This document shows, piece by piece, positions 19,642-27,599 of a stretch of DNA of 64,000 bases (positions within the stretch are counted from its first letter, which is position 1; each line of letters starts with the position of its first letter). Source of the stretch: Streptomyces sp. 11x1 (GTDB taxonomy: Bacteria; Actinomycetota; Actinomycetes; Streptomycetales; Streptomycetaceae); assembly GCF_032598905.1 (NCBI RefSeq), contig NZ_CP122458.1:9201001-9265000 (forward strand), read 5' to 3'. Position numbers and translations under genes: made by a program. The notes beneath the pieces are model-generated. The model was not told where the DNA came from. It saw nothing but the letters and a program-made list of their open reading frames with translations, and did not search any database.

Positions 19642-20637
19642 ATGACCAGCAGCCCGACCTTCCACGAACTCGCCGACCGTGCGCTCGCCGCGCGTGACGC
19701 CGCCGCCTACGGCCAGGACGCCCTGATCAGCTGCGACCGCCTGGTGCGCATCTTCACCGCCGACGGCGTGGAGGTGCAGGCCCTGCAGGGCCTCGACCTC
19801 CTCGTGCGCGAGGGGGAGCTGCTGGCCCTGGTCGGCGCCTCCGGCAGCGGCAAATCCACCCTCATGAACATCCTCGCGGGACTGGACAGACCGACCGCCG
19901 GAGCGACCAGGGTCGCGGACCACGACCTGGTCACGATGTCCGCCAAGGAACGGCTCGCCTATCGCCGCAGGACCGTCGGCTTCGTCCGGCAGCAGACCTC
20001 CGCCAATCTCCTGCCCTATCTCACCGCCGCGCAGAACGTCGCCCTGCCCCTGCAGCTGGCCCGTGCCCGGGGCGGACGCCGGGCCCGGGCCGAGCGCTCC
20101 CTGGAACTCCTCGACCTGCTGGACGTCGTCGACTGCCGCGACCGCCGGCCGCACGAGATGTCCGGCGGCCAGCAGCAGCGCGTCGCCCTCGCCGTCGCCC
20201 TCGCCAACGATCCCGCGGTCCTGCTCGCGGACGAGCCCACCGGCGAACTGGACTCCCACACGGCCGAACAGGTCTTCGCCGCGTTCCGCACCGCCAACGA
20301 GGAGCTGGGGACGACCATCGTGATCGTCACCCACGACCAGTCCGTCGCCGGCGAGGTCCGCCGTACGGTCGCCATCCGGGACGGCCGCACGGCGACGGAG
20401 GTCCTGCGCCACAGCGAGGTCGACTCCGCCACCGGGCAGGAGAACCTGGTAGCCCGCGAGTACGCCATGCTCGACCGGGCCGGCCGCCTCCAGCTCCCCG
20501 CCGAGTACACCCGGGCCCTGGGGATGCGTGACCGGGTCGCCCTGGAACTGGAACCCGACCACATCGCCGTCCGCCCGGACGACGCCCGGAACGGCAGTGA
20601 CGACCGGGGCTCGGCCGGGGAGCGGCCGGAGGGCTGA
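19642..20637 (+). CDS. ABC transporter ATP-binding protein (MacB/LolD type) with C-terminal extension
   Basis: 331 residues. Walker A GASGSGKST at about 69-77, Q-loop VRQQTSANLLPYL near 115, signature MSGGQQQRVALA near 173, and Walker B LLADEPTGELDS near 193. Q-Q-T in place of the usual F-Q-x is a small variation. The LolD-type signature and ADEPT match ATPases partnered with FtsX-like permeases, and the two permeases lie directly upstream in the same direction. A C-terminal extension of about 90 residues (NLVAREYAMLDRAGRLQLPAEYTRALGMRDRVALEL) looks like a small AbrB-like beta domain. AGGAG precedes the ATG. Confidence 0.9.
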   Translation: MTSSPTFHELADRALAARDAAAYGQDALISCDRLVRIFTADGVEVQALQGLDLLVREGELLALVGASGSGKSTLMNILAGLDRPTAGATRVADHDLVTMSAKERLAYRRRTVGFVRQQTSANLLPYLTAAQNVALPLQLARARGGRRARAERSLELLDLLDVVDCRDRRPHEMSGGQQQRVALAVALANDPAVLLADEPTGELDSHTAEQVFAAFRTANEELGTTIVIVTHDQSVAGEVRRTVAIRDGRTATEVLRHSEVDSATGQENLVAREYAMLDRAGRLQLPAEYTRALGMRDRVALELEPDHIAVRPDDARNGSDDRGSAGERPEG

Positions 20638-20649
20638 GGCGGGACCGGG

Positions 20650-21342
20650 TCAGGACTCGGTGATCTCGCCGTCCTTCAGCTCCAGCACACGATCGGCGAG
20701 GTCGAGGAGCGTCGTGTCATGGGTGGCCACGAGCGCCGTGATCCGTTCGCTGCGGACGACGGCGCGCAGCAGTTCCATCACGGAGTGCCCGGTCTCCGCG
20801 TCCAGCTGACCGGTCGGCTCGTCGGCGATGAGGACGGAGGGACTGTTGGCCAGGGCGCGGGCGATGGCGACCCGCTGGCGCTGCCCGCCCGACAACTCGC
20901 CCGGCCGCTGCGCCGCGTGGTCCGCGAGCCCCACCAGGGACAGCAGCAGCTCGACGCGCTCCCGCCGCTCGCGCGGGTCCGCCTCGCGCAACCGCAGGGG
21001 CACGCCGACGTTCTCGGCGGCCGTGAGGATCGGGATGAGCCCGAACGACTGGAAGACGAAGCCGATGCGCTCCCGGCGCAGGGCGAGGAGGGCGTCCTCG
21101 CCCTGGTCGCCGAGGTGCAGACCGTCGACGGTCACCCGCCCGCCGTCCGGTTCGTCCAGACCGCCGACGATGTTGAGCAGTGTGGTCTTGCCCGAGCCCG
21201 ACCGTCCCTTCAGGGCGACGAGTTCCCCCCGGGGGACCTCGAAGGAGACGCCGCGCAGCGCGTGCACGGCGCCGGCGCCTCGGCCGTAGGACTTGTGTAC
21301 ATCCGTCACCCGCAGCATGGCCGCGGTCACCGCCTGGCCCAT
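20650..21342 (-). CDS. ABC transporter ATP-binding protein (LolD/MacB type), convergent copy
   Basis: 230 residues from the ATG at 21342. Walker A GRSGSGKTT (about 43-51), Q-loop VFQSFGLIPILTAAENV, signature LSGGQRQRVAIA, Walker B VLIADEPTGQLDAETG, and H-loop ATHD. It is shorter than its convergent neighbour and lacks the C-terminal extension. Convergent arrangement with only 12 bp between the stops. It may serve the same permease pair or a permease elsewhere; no permease is divergent from it. An alternative start at 21318 (MLRVTD) is possible. Confidence 0.9.
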   Translation of the reverse strand: MGQAVTAAMLRVTDVHKSYGRGAGAVHALRGVSFEVPRGELVALKGRSGSGKTTLLNIVGGLDEPDGGRVTVDGLHLGDQGEDALLALRRERIGFVFQSFGLIPILTAAENVGVPLRLREADPRERRERVELLLSLVGLADHAAQRPGELSGGQRQRVAIARALANSPSVLIADEPTGQLDAETGHSVMELLRAVVRSERITALVATHDTTLLDLADRVLELKDGEITES

Positions 21343-21469
21343 CGCGCCCCCGTATGCTCCGCCGATTCCGCAGCGCACCAGTGTCGCACCCGGTGCAACG
21401 CCCGGAAAAGCCCCCTGTGTTGGGGCGGCACCGCCGCGCGGAGACCGCGTCCGCACGGGTCCGGCGGCG

Positions 21470-21877
21470 TCAGCCCAGACGGGGGATCTCGATCGCCGGG
21501 CAGCGGTCCATCACCATGTCCAGGCCCGCCTCGCGGGTGCGGCGGTAGGCCTCCTCGTCGATCACACCCAGCTGGAACCAGACCGCCTCGGCACCGATGC
21601 GGGCCGCCTCGTCGGCGACGGGACCGGCGAGGGCGCTGTTGACGAAGACGTCGACGACGTCCACGCGGAAGGGGATGTCGGAGAGGGAGGCGTAACCCTG
21701 CTCGCCGTGGACCGGCTCGGCCTTGGGGTGCACCGGGACGACGCGCTTGCCGTAGCGCTGGAGGACCTGCGCGACGCCGTACGCCGCCCGGTCGCGGTTG
21801 GTGGACAGGCCGACGACCGCCCAGGTGTCGCCGAGTTCCGTCAGGATCTTGCGGATCGTGGCGGGGTCGCCGTACAT
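21470..21877 (-). CDS. CoA-binding domain protein (YccU-like)
   Basis: 135 residues, a single Rossmann-type CoA-binding domain. It contains WAVVGLSTNRDRAAYGVAQVLQRYGKRVVPVHP, then VDVVDVFVNS and the C-terminal AVWFQLGVIDEEAYRRTREAGLDMVMDRCPAIE. These match stand-alone CoA-binding proteins related to the alpha subunit of succinyl-CoA synthetase. GGAG is well placed before ATG 21877. Physiological role unknown. Confidence 0.9.
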   Translation of the reverse strand: MYGDPATIRKILTELGDTWAVVGLSTNRDRAAYGVAQVLQRYGKRVVPVHPKAEPVHGEQGYASLSDIPFRVDVVDVFVNSALAGPVADEAARIGAEAVWFQLGVIDEEAYRRTREAGLDMVMDRCPAIEIPRLG

Positions 21878-22086
21878 GTGCCGTCTCCTCTGTCCGTCCG
21901 TCCTTGCGAGGCGCCCGGTGGCGGGGCCTGCCTGCGCCAACAGCGTGCGGTGTCCGGCGATTCCCGGCGCCGGGCCCCTTCACGGGTGCGTCCGTGAGCG
22001 CGTTCACGGTGCGCTCACGGCGGCCCGTGGACCGGAAGGCCGTCCTCCGCACTGCGTCCGGCCGCTTCCGCGCCTACGCTCACCCC

Positions 22087-22842
22087 GTGCTGCGTATCAC
22101 CGACGCCCGGACCGGCGAACCCGCCGAGATCCGCAGGGCGCTCACCCGGGTCCATGCCCATGTGCCGGGGGAGGACACCTCGGCCCTGCGGGTCCTGCTG
22201 GTCGCCGACGTCCTCGCCCGTGCCCTGGAGCTGGACGGAAGCCCCGTTCTCCTCGTCGCCGACCCGCCCGCCGAACTGCGGCGCCGCGCCGACGACCTCG
22301 GCGTCCGGCCGAACGAGACCACCGCGACGAGGGGTGGACAGCGGGTGCTGCGCGTGACCGGCTCGGGGGAGTGGGGGCAGGGGCGCGATGACCACGGTGA
22401 CGGCGCAGGTGACCATGGAGTGAGCGCCGTCGGCGCCGAGCGCGCGGACACCGACGTCACGGTCGAGGTGGCCCCGGTGCGGGGCACCGAGGCGCCGTCG
22501 GCGTCGGGCACCGCCCTCCGGCTCGCCCTGCTCACCCACCCCCGCCGGACGCCCGCGACCCTCGACGCCACCGCGCTCACCGAGGCCGCCGACACGCTCG
22601 ACCACTGGCGCACGGCGGTGGCGGCGTGGGCGACGCGACCGTCACGGCCGGTTCCCGAGCCCGTACGGCAGGCCCTGCGCGCCGCCTGGGAGGACGACCT
22701 GGACGTCCGCGCGGTGCTCGACGTACTGCGGGACGTGGAGGGCGCCCCGGACGTATCGGACGGGGCGCGGTTCGAGACGTACGCCTACGCGGACCGGCTC
22801 CTCGGGCTGGAGCTCACTCGTCAGATCGGAGCATCGGCATGA
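22087..22842 (+). CDS. Degenerate cysteinyl-tRNA-synthetase-like protein
   Basis: 251 residues from the GTG at 22087 (TACGCT at 22075-22080, six bases upstream, leaderless). The N-terminus LRITDARTGEPAEI resembles the CysRS opening. HVPGEDTSALRVLLVADVLARALEL occupies the place of the H-I-G-H helix but lacks a proper HIGH motif. The C-terminal AAWEDDLDVRAVLDVLRDVE resembles the CysRS helical domain that recognises tRNA. No KMSKS and no zinc-site cysteines are visible, so aminoacylation is unlikely. The stop overlaps the ATG of the SixA gene (ATGA), indicating coupled expression. Family assignment is moderate; it could simply be annotated as hypothetical. Confidence 0.6.
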   Translation: MLRITDARTGEPAEIRRALTRVHAHVPGEDTSALRVLLVADVLARALELDGSPVLLVADPPAELRRRADDLGVRPNETTATRGGQRVLRVTGSGEWGQGRDDHGDGAGDHGVSAVGAERADTDVTVEVAPVRGTEAPSASGTALRLALLTHPRRTPATLDATALTEAADTLDHWRTAVAAWATRPSRPVPEPVRQALRAAWEDDLDVRAVLDVLRDVEGAPDVSDGARFETYAYADRLLGLELTRQIGASA

Positions 22843-23399
22843 AGGCGCGCGCCGGAGCGGGCCCACTGCGCAGACTGATCGTCCTGCGGCACGCCAAGTC
22901 CGCCTGGCCGGTGGGCGTCCCCGACCACGAGCGGCCCCTGGCACCACGGGGCCGCCGCGACGCCCCCGCCGCCGGGCGGGCCCTCGCCGACGCTGACTGT
23001 CTGCCCGACCTGGCGGTGTGCTCCACGGCCGTACGGGCACGGCAGACCTGGGAGCTGGCCGCCGCGGAGTGGGGCACGCCACCGCCCGTACGGCACGACG
23101 CGCGGGTGTACGCGGCCGAGGTGCCCGAGCTGCTGGAAGTGGTGCGCGAGACCCCCGACCGGGTGCGGACCCTGCTGCTCGTCGGCCACAACCCGGGTCT
23201 GGAGGAGCTCGTCCTCGACCTTGCCGGCGACGCCCTCGACGACGCGCTGGACGAGGTGCGCACCAAGTTCCCCACCTCGGCGATCGCCTTCCTCTCCTGG
23301 CACGGCCCGACCTGGTCCGCACTCGGCCCGGGCACGGCCCTGCTGACCGACCTGATCGTGGCCAGGGGCAGAAAGCAGACCAAGGGGGGCAAGGGGTGA
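22839..23399 (+). CDS. SixA-type histidine phosphatase (phosphoglycerate-mutase superfamily)
   Basis: 186 residues. The catalytic RHG-equivalent is L-R-H-A-K-S (about 16-21), with the second active-site histidine in LLVGHNPGLEELV (about 110-122), as in SixA phosphohistidine phosphatases. It is small, lacks the extra domains of mutases, and is translationally coupled to the CysRS-like gene through a 4-bp overlap. The substrate is unknown; SixA dephosphorylates phospho-His on signalling or PTS proteins. Confidence 0.9.
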   Translation: MKARAGAGPLRRLIVLRHAKSAWPVGVPDHERPLAPRGRRDAPAAGRALADADCLPDLAVCSTAVRARQTWELAAAEWGTPPPVRHDARVYAAEVPELLEVVRETPDRVRTLLLVGHNPGLEELVLDLAGDALDDALDEVRTKFPTSAIAFLSWHGPTWSALGPGTALLTDLIVARGRKQTKGGKG

Positions 23400-23472
23400 G
23401 GGTGTGACGGGCGCTCGCGCCCAGGCCCGCACCCCGTGCCGCCCCGCTTCGGGCTGCGCATAGGCTGGCCGG

Positions 23473-24099
23473 ATGCAGGACGAGTACCGCACCGTCGCCC
23501 GCGCGGGAGTGCACGAGACCGAGGTCAACCGGTCCCGTTTCCTGTGCGCGCTCGCCCCGGCGGCCACCGAGCAGGAGGCGCAGGAGTTCGTCGCGGCCGT
23601 CCGCAGGGAGCATGCCGACGCCTCGCACAACTGCTTCGCGTACGTCGTGGGCGCCGACGCGGCCGTCCAGAAGGCGAGCGACGACGGCGAGCCCGGCGGC
23701 ACCGCCGGCGTCCCGATGCTCCAGATGCTGCTGCGACGGGACATGCGGTACGTCGTCGCCGTCGTCACCCGGTACTACGGCGGGGTCAAGCTGGGCGCGG
23801 GCGGACTCATCAGGGCGTACGGCGGCGCCGTCGGCGAGGCGCTCGACGCGCTCGGCACCCTCACGCGCCGGCGCTTCCGGCTGGCCACGGTGACCGTCGA
23901 CCACCAGCGCGCCGGCAAGGTGCAGAACGACCTGCGGTCCACCGGGCGCCAGGTCCGTGACGTGCGCTACGGCGAGGCCGTCACCATCGAGATCGGACTG
24001 CCCGACGCCGACGTGGACGCCTTCCGCGCCTGGCTCGCCGACACCACCGCGGGCACCGCCGGGTTCGAACTCGGCGGGGAGGCGTACGGGGACGCGTGA
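23473..24099 (+). CDS. YigZ/IMPACT family protein
   Basis: 208 residues. An N-terminal UPF0029 domain contains SRFLCALAPA, DASHNCFAYVVG and SDDGEPGGTAGVPMLQMLLRRDMRYVVAVVTRYYGGVKLGAGGL, the diagnostic IMPACT signature, followed by a DUF1949 ferredoxin-like domain. Eukaryotic IMPACT regulates Gcn2; the bacterial role is unclear. TAGGCT at 23461-23466, six bases before ATG 23473, indicates a leaderless transcript. Confidence 0.93.
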   Translation: MQDEYRTVARAGVHETEVNRSRFLCALAPAATEQEAQEFVAAVRREHADASHNCFAYVVGADAAVQKASDDGEPGGTAGVPMLQMLLRRDMRYVVAVVTRYYGGVKLGAGGLIRAYGGAVGEALDALGTLTRRRFRLATVTVDHQRAGKVQNDLRSTGRQVRDVRYGEAVTIEIGLPDADVDAFRAWLADTTAGTAGFELGGEAYGDA

Positions 24100-24344
24100 C
24101 CGCCGCCCCGTATCCGTTCCTCGCCCCGCCGGTCGCCGTACTTATCGGACTGGAGTTCTGAGCCTGTCGTGTGGCGGAGCCCGAGCGGGGTCGCCGCCGC
24201 GTCCGCCGTCGCAGTCTCACCAGCACGGACGCCCAACACGTCGGCCCAGCCACGATGTCCGGTTGTCGCCGGTCCGCGTTAAATGCGTGGACTGCGAGCC
24301 TCCGCCGACGGGACACTTCCGACTTCTCAACTTCCGGGAGTGTG

Positions 24345-26210
24345 ATGGGGACATCAGATACGCGAGGGTCGACGCCGGGCAGGAGCGCGGTCGTTCTGGC
24401 GCTGCGCCGCTACGGTCTGGAACTGCTGCGCCTACGACGACTGGCCCTGCCGGCACTGCTGCTGCCGGCCCTGGGCAACATCGGCATCCGCTACGTCGCC
24501 CCCCTGCTGATCGCCAAGCTGGCGGGGCAGGCAGCCGACGAAGGGGGTCTCACCCTCGGTTCGGCGCTGCCGTACGTGGTGGCGTTCGGGGTGACGCTGC
24601 TGCTCGCCGAGGCCGTGTGGCGGGTCGGGCAGCACTGCCTGAACCGGGTGGACGCGCTCGGCATGGAACACCTCTACGTGAACGGAATGGACGAACTCCT
24701 CGCCAAGGACGCGGCGTTCTTCCACGACAACTTCGCCGGCTCCCTGACCAAGCGGGTGCTGAGCTTCGGCAAGCGCTTCGAGGACTTCGTCGACACGCTG
24801 ACCTTCCGGATCGTGGGCAGTGTGGTCCCCCTGCTGTTCGGGGCCGTGGTGCTGTGGACCTACGAACCGATGCTCGTCGTCGTCCTGCTGGCGATGATCG
24901 CGGTGACCGTGGTGGCGGCGACACCGCTGATCCGGCGCCGGCAGCGGCTCGTCCACGACCGTGAGGCGGCGGTCGCCCGGGTCTCCGGTCATGTCGCCGA
25001 CAGCCTCGTGAACATGGAGACCATCAGGGCGTTCGCGGCCGAGACACGGGAGGCCGAGGAACACCGCGACCGTGTCGCGGACTCCCGGCGCCTGACCCTG
25101 CGGTCGTGGGACTACGCCAATCTGCGCGTCGACACCCTGATCGCGCCCATGTCCGTCCTGACCAACGTGCTGGGTCTGGTGGTCGCCATCGCCCTCGGGG
25201 GCTCGGGCAGGGGAGTGGAGGAGGTCGTCGTCGCCTTCACCTACTTTTCCAACGCCACCCAGATCATGTTCGAGTTCAACCAGATCTACCGGCGTCTGGA
25301 GAACTCGATGACCGAGGCCGCGCAGTTCACCGAGCTGCTGCTGGATCCGCCCACCGTGCTCGACCCGACGGACCCCGAACCGCTCGCACCCCGCGACACC
25401 GGCGTCCGCTTCGAGAAGGTGCGCTTCGCCCACGCGGGCGCGAAGCCGATCTTCCAGGGGCTCGACCTGGACGTGCCCGCGGGCGCGCGCATCGGACTGG
25501 TCGGCAGGTCCGGCGGTGGCAAGACCACACTGACCCGGCTCCTGCTGCGGATGTCGGACATCGACGACGGACGCATCCTCATCGGTGGGCAGGACATCAG
25601 CCGGCTGCGCCAGACCGATCTGCGCTCACTGATCGCCTACGTCCCGCAGGAACCCGCCATGTTCCACCGCAGTCTGCGGGACAACATCGCCTTCGCCCGG
25701 CCCGGCGCGAGCGACGAGGAGATCCACGCCGCGGCCGAGGCCGCCCACGTCACGGAGTTCGTCGGCCAACTTCCCGACGGCTTCGCCACCCTGGTGGGGG
25801 AGCGGGGGGTGAAGCTCTCCGGCGGCCAGCGCCAGCGCGTCGCCCTCGCGCGGGCCATCCTGCGCGACGCCCCTGTCCTGCTGCTCGACGAGGCGACCAG
25901 CGCGCTGGACTCGGAGAGCGAGATCCTCGTCCAGGACGCCCTGTGGCGGTTGATGGACGGCCGGACGGCCCTCGTGGTCGCCCACCGGCTGAGTACCGTC
26001 GCCGGCATGGACCGTCTCGTGGTCCTCGACCGCGGGAGTGTCGTCGAGCAGGGCTCCCACGAGGAACTGCTCGCGGCGAATGGTGCCTACGCCAAGCTGT
26101 GGCAGCACCAGTCGGGCGGCTTCCTGGGCGAGAACGCCGAGCCGGACCTCACCGGACCGGTCCCGGAAGCCGGCCTCGACGGACTGCCGGCGCCGGCGCC
26201 GGCGACGTGA
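24345..26210 (+). CDS. ABC exporter, fused permease and ATPase (MsbA/ABCB type)
   Basis: 621 residues. A six-TM type-I exporter domain (about 25-330) is followed by an ATPase: Walker A GRSGGGKTT near 385, signature KLSGGQRQRVALARA near 490, Walker B VLLLDEATSALDS near 512, H-loop AHRLST. It would work as a homodimer or with another half-transporter. The ATG at 24345 follows GGGAG; upstream in-frame starts would add a hydrophilic low-quality extension. The substrate is not predictable. A strong GC hairpin at 26231-26255 follows. Confidence 0.92.
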   Translation: MGTSDTRGSTPGRSAVVLALRRYGLELLRLRRLALPALLLPALGNIGIRYVAPLLIAKLAGQAADEGGLTLGSALPYVVAFGVTLLLAEAVWRVGQHCLNRVDALGMEHLYVNGMDELLAKDAAFFHDNFAGSLTKRVLSFGKRFEDFVDTLTFRIVGSVVPLLFGAVVLWTYEPMLVVVLLAMIAVTVVAATPLIRRRQRLVHDREAAVARVSGHVADSLVNMETIRAFAAETREAEEHRDRVADSRRLTLRSWDYANLRVDTLIAPMSVLTNVLGLVVAIALGGSGRGVEEVVVAFTYFSNATQIMFEFNQIYRRLENSMTEAAQFTELLLDPPTVLDPTDPEPLAPRDTGVRFEKVRFAHAGAKPIFQGLDLDVPAGARIGLVGRSGGGKTTLTRLLLRMSDIDDGRILIGGQDISRLRQTDLRSLIAYVPQEPAMFHRSLRDNIAFARPGASDEEIHAAAEAAHVTEFVGQLPDGFATLVGERGVKLSGGQRQRVALARAILRDAPVLLLDEATSALDSESEILVQDALWRLMDGRTALVVAHRLSTVAGMDRLVVLDRGSVVEQGSHEELLAANGAYAKLWQHQSGGFLGENAEPDLTGPVPEAGLDGLPAPAPAT

Positions 26211-26230
26211 CCGAGGTAACGCCGAGAGGG

Positions 26231-26255
26231 AGCCCCGCCCGCCCCCGGCGGGGCT
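26231..26255 (+). terminator. Terminator after the ABC exporter gene
   Basis: AGCCCCGCC (26231-26239), 7-base loop, GGCGGGGCT (26247-26255): a perfect 9-bp GC stem 21 bases past the stop codon. It has no T-run, which is usual in Streptomyces. Confidence 0.7.
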
Positions 26256-26415
26256 CCGCTGCACGGTGCGGTCGCGGCACCGTGCGGCCGCGGGATCGCG
26301 CGAGCTCGGATCGAGGCCCGTGCGGGACCAGGTGCCGACAGGCGTTAGCGTGGTCGGTGCGAGAGCCGGGACCGGCTGGTCCGGTGCCGGGGCCATGGGT
26401 GAAAGAGGGGGACGT

Positions 26416-26439
26416 ATGCAGGTCGGAGCAGTTTCTTGA
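26416..26439 (+). other. Seven-codon ORF overlapping the sbcD start (possible leader peptide)
   Basis: ATG CAG GTC GGA GCA GTT TCT TGA, preceded by a GGGGG stretch. Its TGA overlaps the TTG start of sbcD (TTGA). Termination here could deliver ribosomes to a weak TTG start. It may be coincidental. Confidence 0.35.
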
Positions 26440-27599
26440 GAATTCTGCACACATCCGACTGGCATCTCGGTCGGTCGTTCCACCGGGTGAACATGCTCGG
26501 CGCGCAGGCCGAGTTCATCGGCCGTCTGGTCGCGACCGTGCGGGAGCGCGAGGTCGACGCGGTGGTCGTGGCGGGGGACGTGTACGACCGGGCGGTGCCG
26601 CCGCTGGCCGCGGTCGAGCTCTTCGACGACGCCCTGCACCGCCTGGCCGAGCTGGACGTGCCCACCGTGATGATCTCCGGCAACCACGACTCGGCGCGAC
26701 GGCTCGGCGTCGCGGCTGGCCTCATCGGCCGGGCCGGCATCCATCTGCGGACGTCGGCCTCGGCCGCCGGAACCCCCGTGACGCTGTCGGACGCCCACGG
26801 CGACGTCGCGTTCTACGGGCTGCCCTACCTCGAACCCGCGCTCGTGAAGGACGAGTTCGGGGTCGAGAAGGCCGGCCACGAAGCGGTGCTCGCCGCCGCC
26901 ATGGACCGGGTCAGGGCCGACCTGGCCACCCGGCCGGCGGGCACCCGTTCCGTCGTCCTGGCCCACGCCTTCGTCACCGGCGGCGAGCCCAGCGACAGCG
27001 AGCGCGACATCTCCGTCGGCGGCGTCTCCGCCGTGCCCGCCGGTGTCTTCGACGGCGTCGACTACGTGGCGCTGGGTCATCTGCACGGCAGCCAGACCCT
27101 CACCGAGCGCGTGCGCTACTCCGGTTCCCCGCTGCCGTACTCCTTCTCCGAGGCCGACCACCGCAAGAGCATGTGGCTGGTGGACCTCGGCGCCGACGGT
27201 TCGATCGACGCCGGGCGGATCGACTGCCCCGTGCCGCGCCCCCTCGCCCGGCTCCGGGGGCGACTGGACGACCTGCTCGCCGCCCCGGACCTGGCCCGGC
27301 ACGAGGAGGCGTGGGTCGAGGCCACCCTCACCGACCCCGTCCGGCCCGCCGAGCCCATGGCAAGGCTCTGCGAACGCTTCCCGCACACCCTCAGCCTCGT
27401 CTTCGCCCCCGAACGCGCCCCCGGCGACCCGGACGTCTCCTACGCCCGGCGCCTGGCCGGCCGGGACGACCAGCAGATCGCCGAGGACTTCGTGGCCCAT
27501 GTCCGCGGTACCGGCCCCGACGCACACGAACGGACCGTGCTCAGGGACGCGTTCGACGCCGTACGGGCCGACGAGACGGTCCGGGAGGTCGCCCGATGA
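26436..27599 (+). CDS. sbcD: Exonuclease subunit SbcD (Mre11-like)
   Basis: 387 residues. It begins MRILHTSDWHLGRSFH, with metal ligands D-W-H, then VVAGDVYDRAVPPLAA (G-D-x-x-D), SGNHDS (about 85-90) and later VALGHLHGSQ, the full calcineurin-type phosphodiesterase set of Mre11/SbcD. With SbcC it forms a nuclease that opens hairpins and processes DNA ends. The TTG start is required to keep the conserved first residues and is preceded by GGAG at eight bases. The stop overlaps the ATG of sbcC (ATGA). Confidence 0.96.
   Translation: MRILHTSDWHLGRSFHRVNMLGAQAEFIGRLVATVREREVDAVVVAGDVYDRAVPPLAAVELFDDALHRLAELDVPTVMISGNHDSARRLGVAAGLIGRAGIHLRTSASAAGTPVTLSDAHGDVAFYGLPYLEPALVKDEFGVEKAGHEAVLAAAMDRVRADLATRPAGTRSVVLAHAFVTGGEPSDSERDISVGGVSAVPAGVFDGVDYVALGHLHGSQTLTERVRYSGSPLPYSFSEADHRKSMWLVDLGADGSIDAGRIDCPVPRPLARLRGRLDDLLAAPDLARHEEAWVEATLTDPVRPAEPMARLCERFPHTLSLVFAPERAPGDPDVSYARRLAGRDDQQIAEDFVAHVRGTGPDAHERTVLRDAFDAVRADETVREVAR

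Noticed and set aside
25106..27595. N-terminal extension of the SbcC frame upstream of 27596
   Set aside because: That part overlaps the ABC exporter and SbcD in another frame; SbcC relatives begin with the MRLHRLDITAFGPF-type start at 27596.
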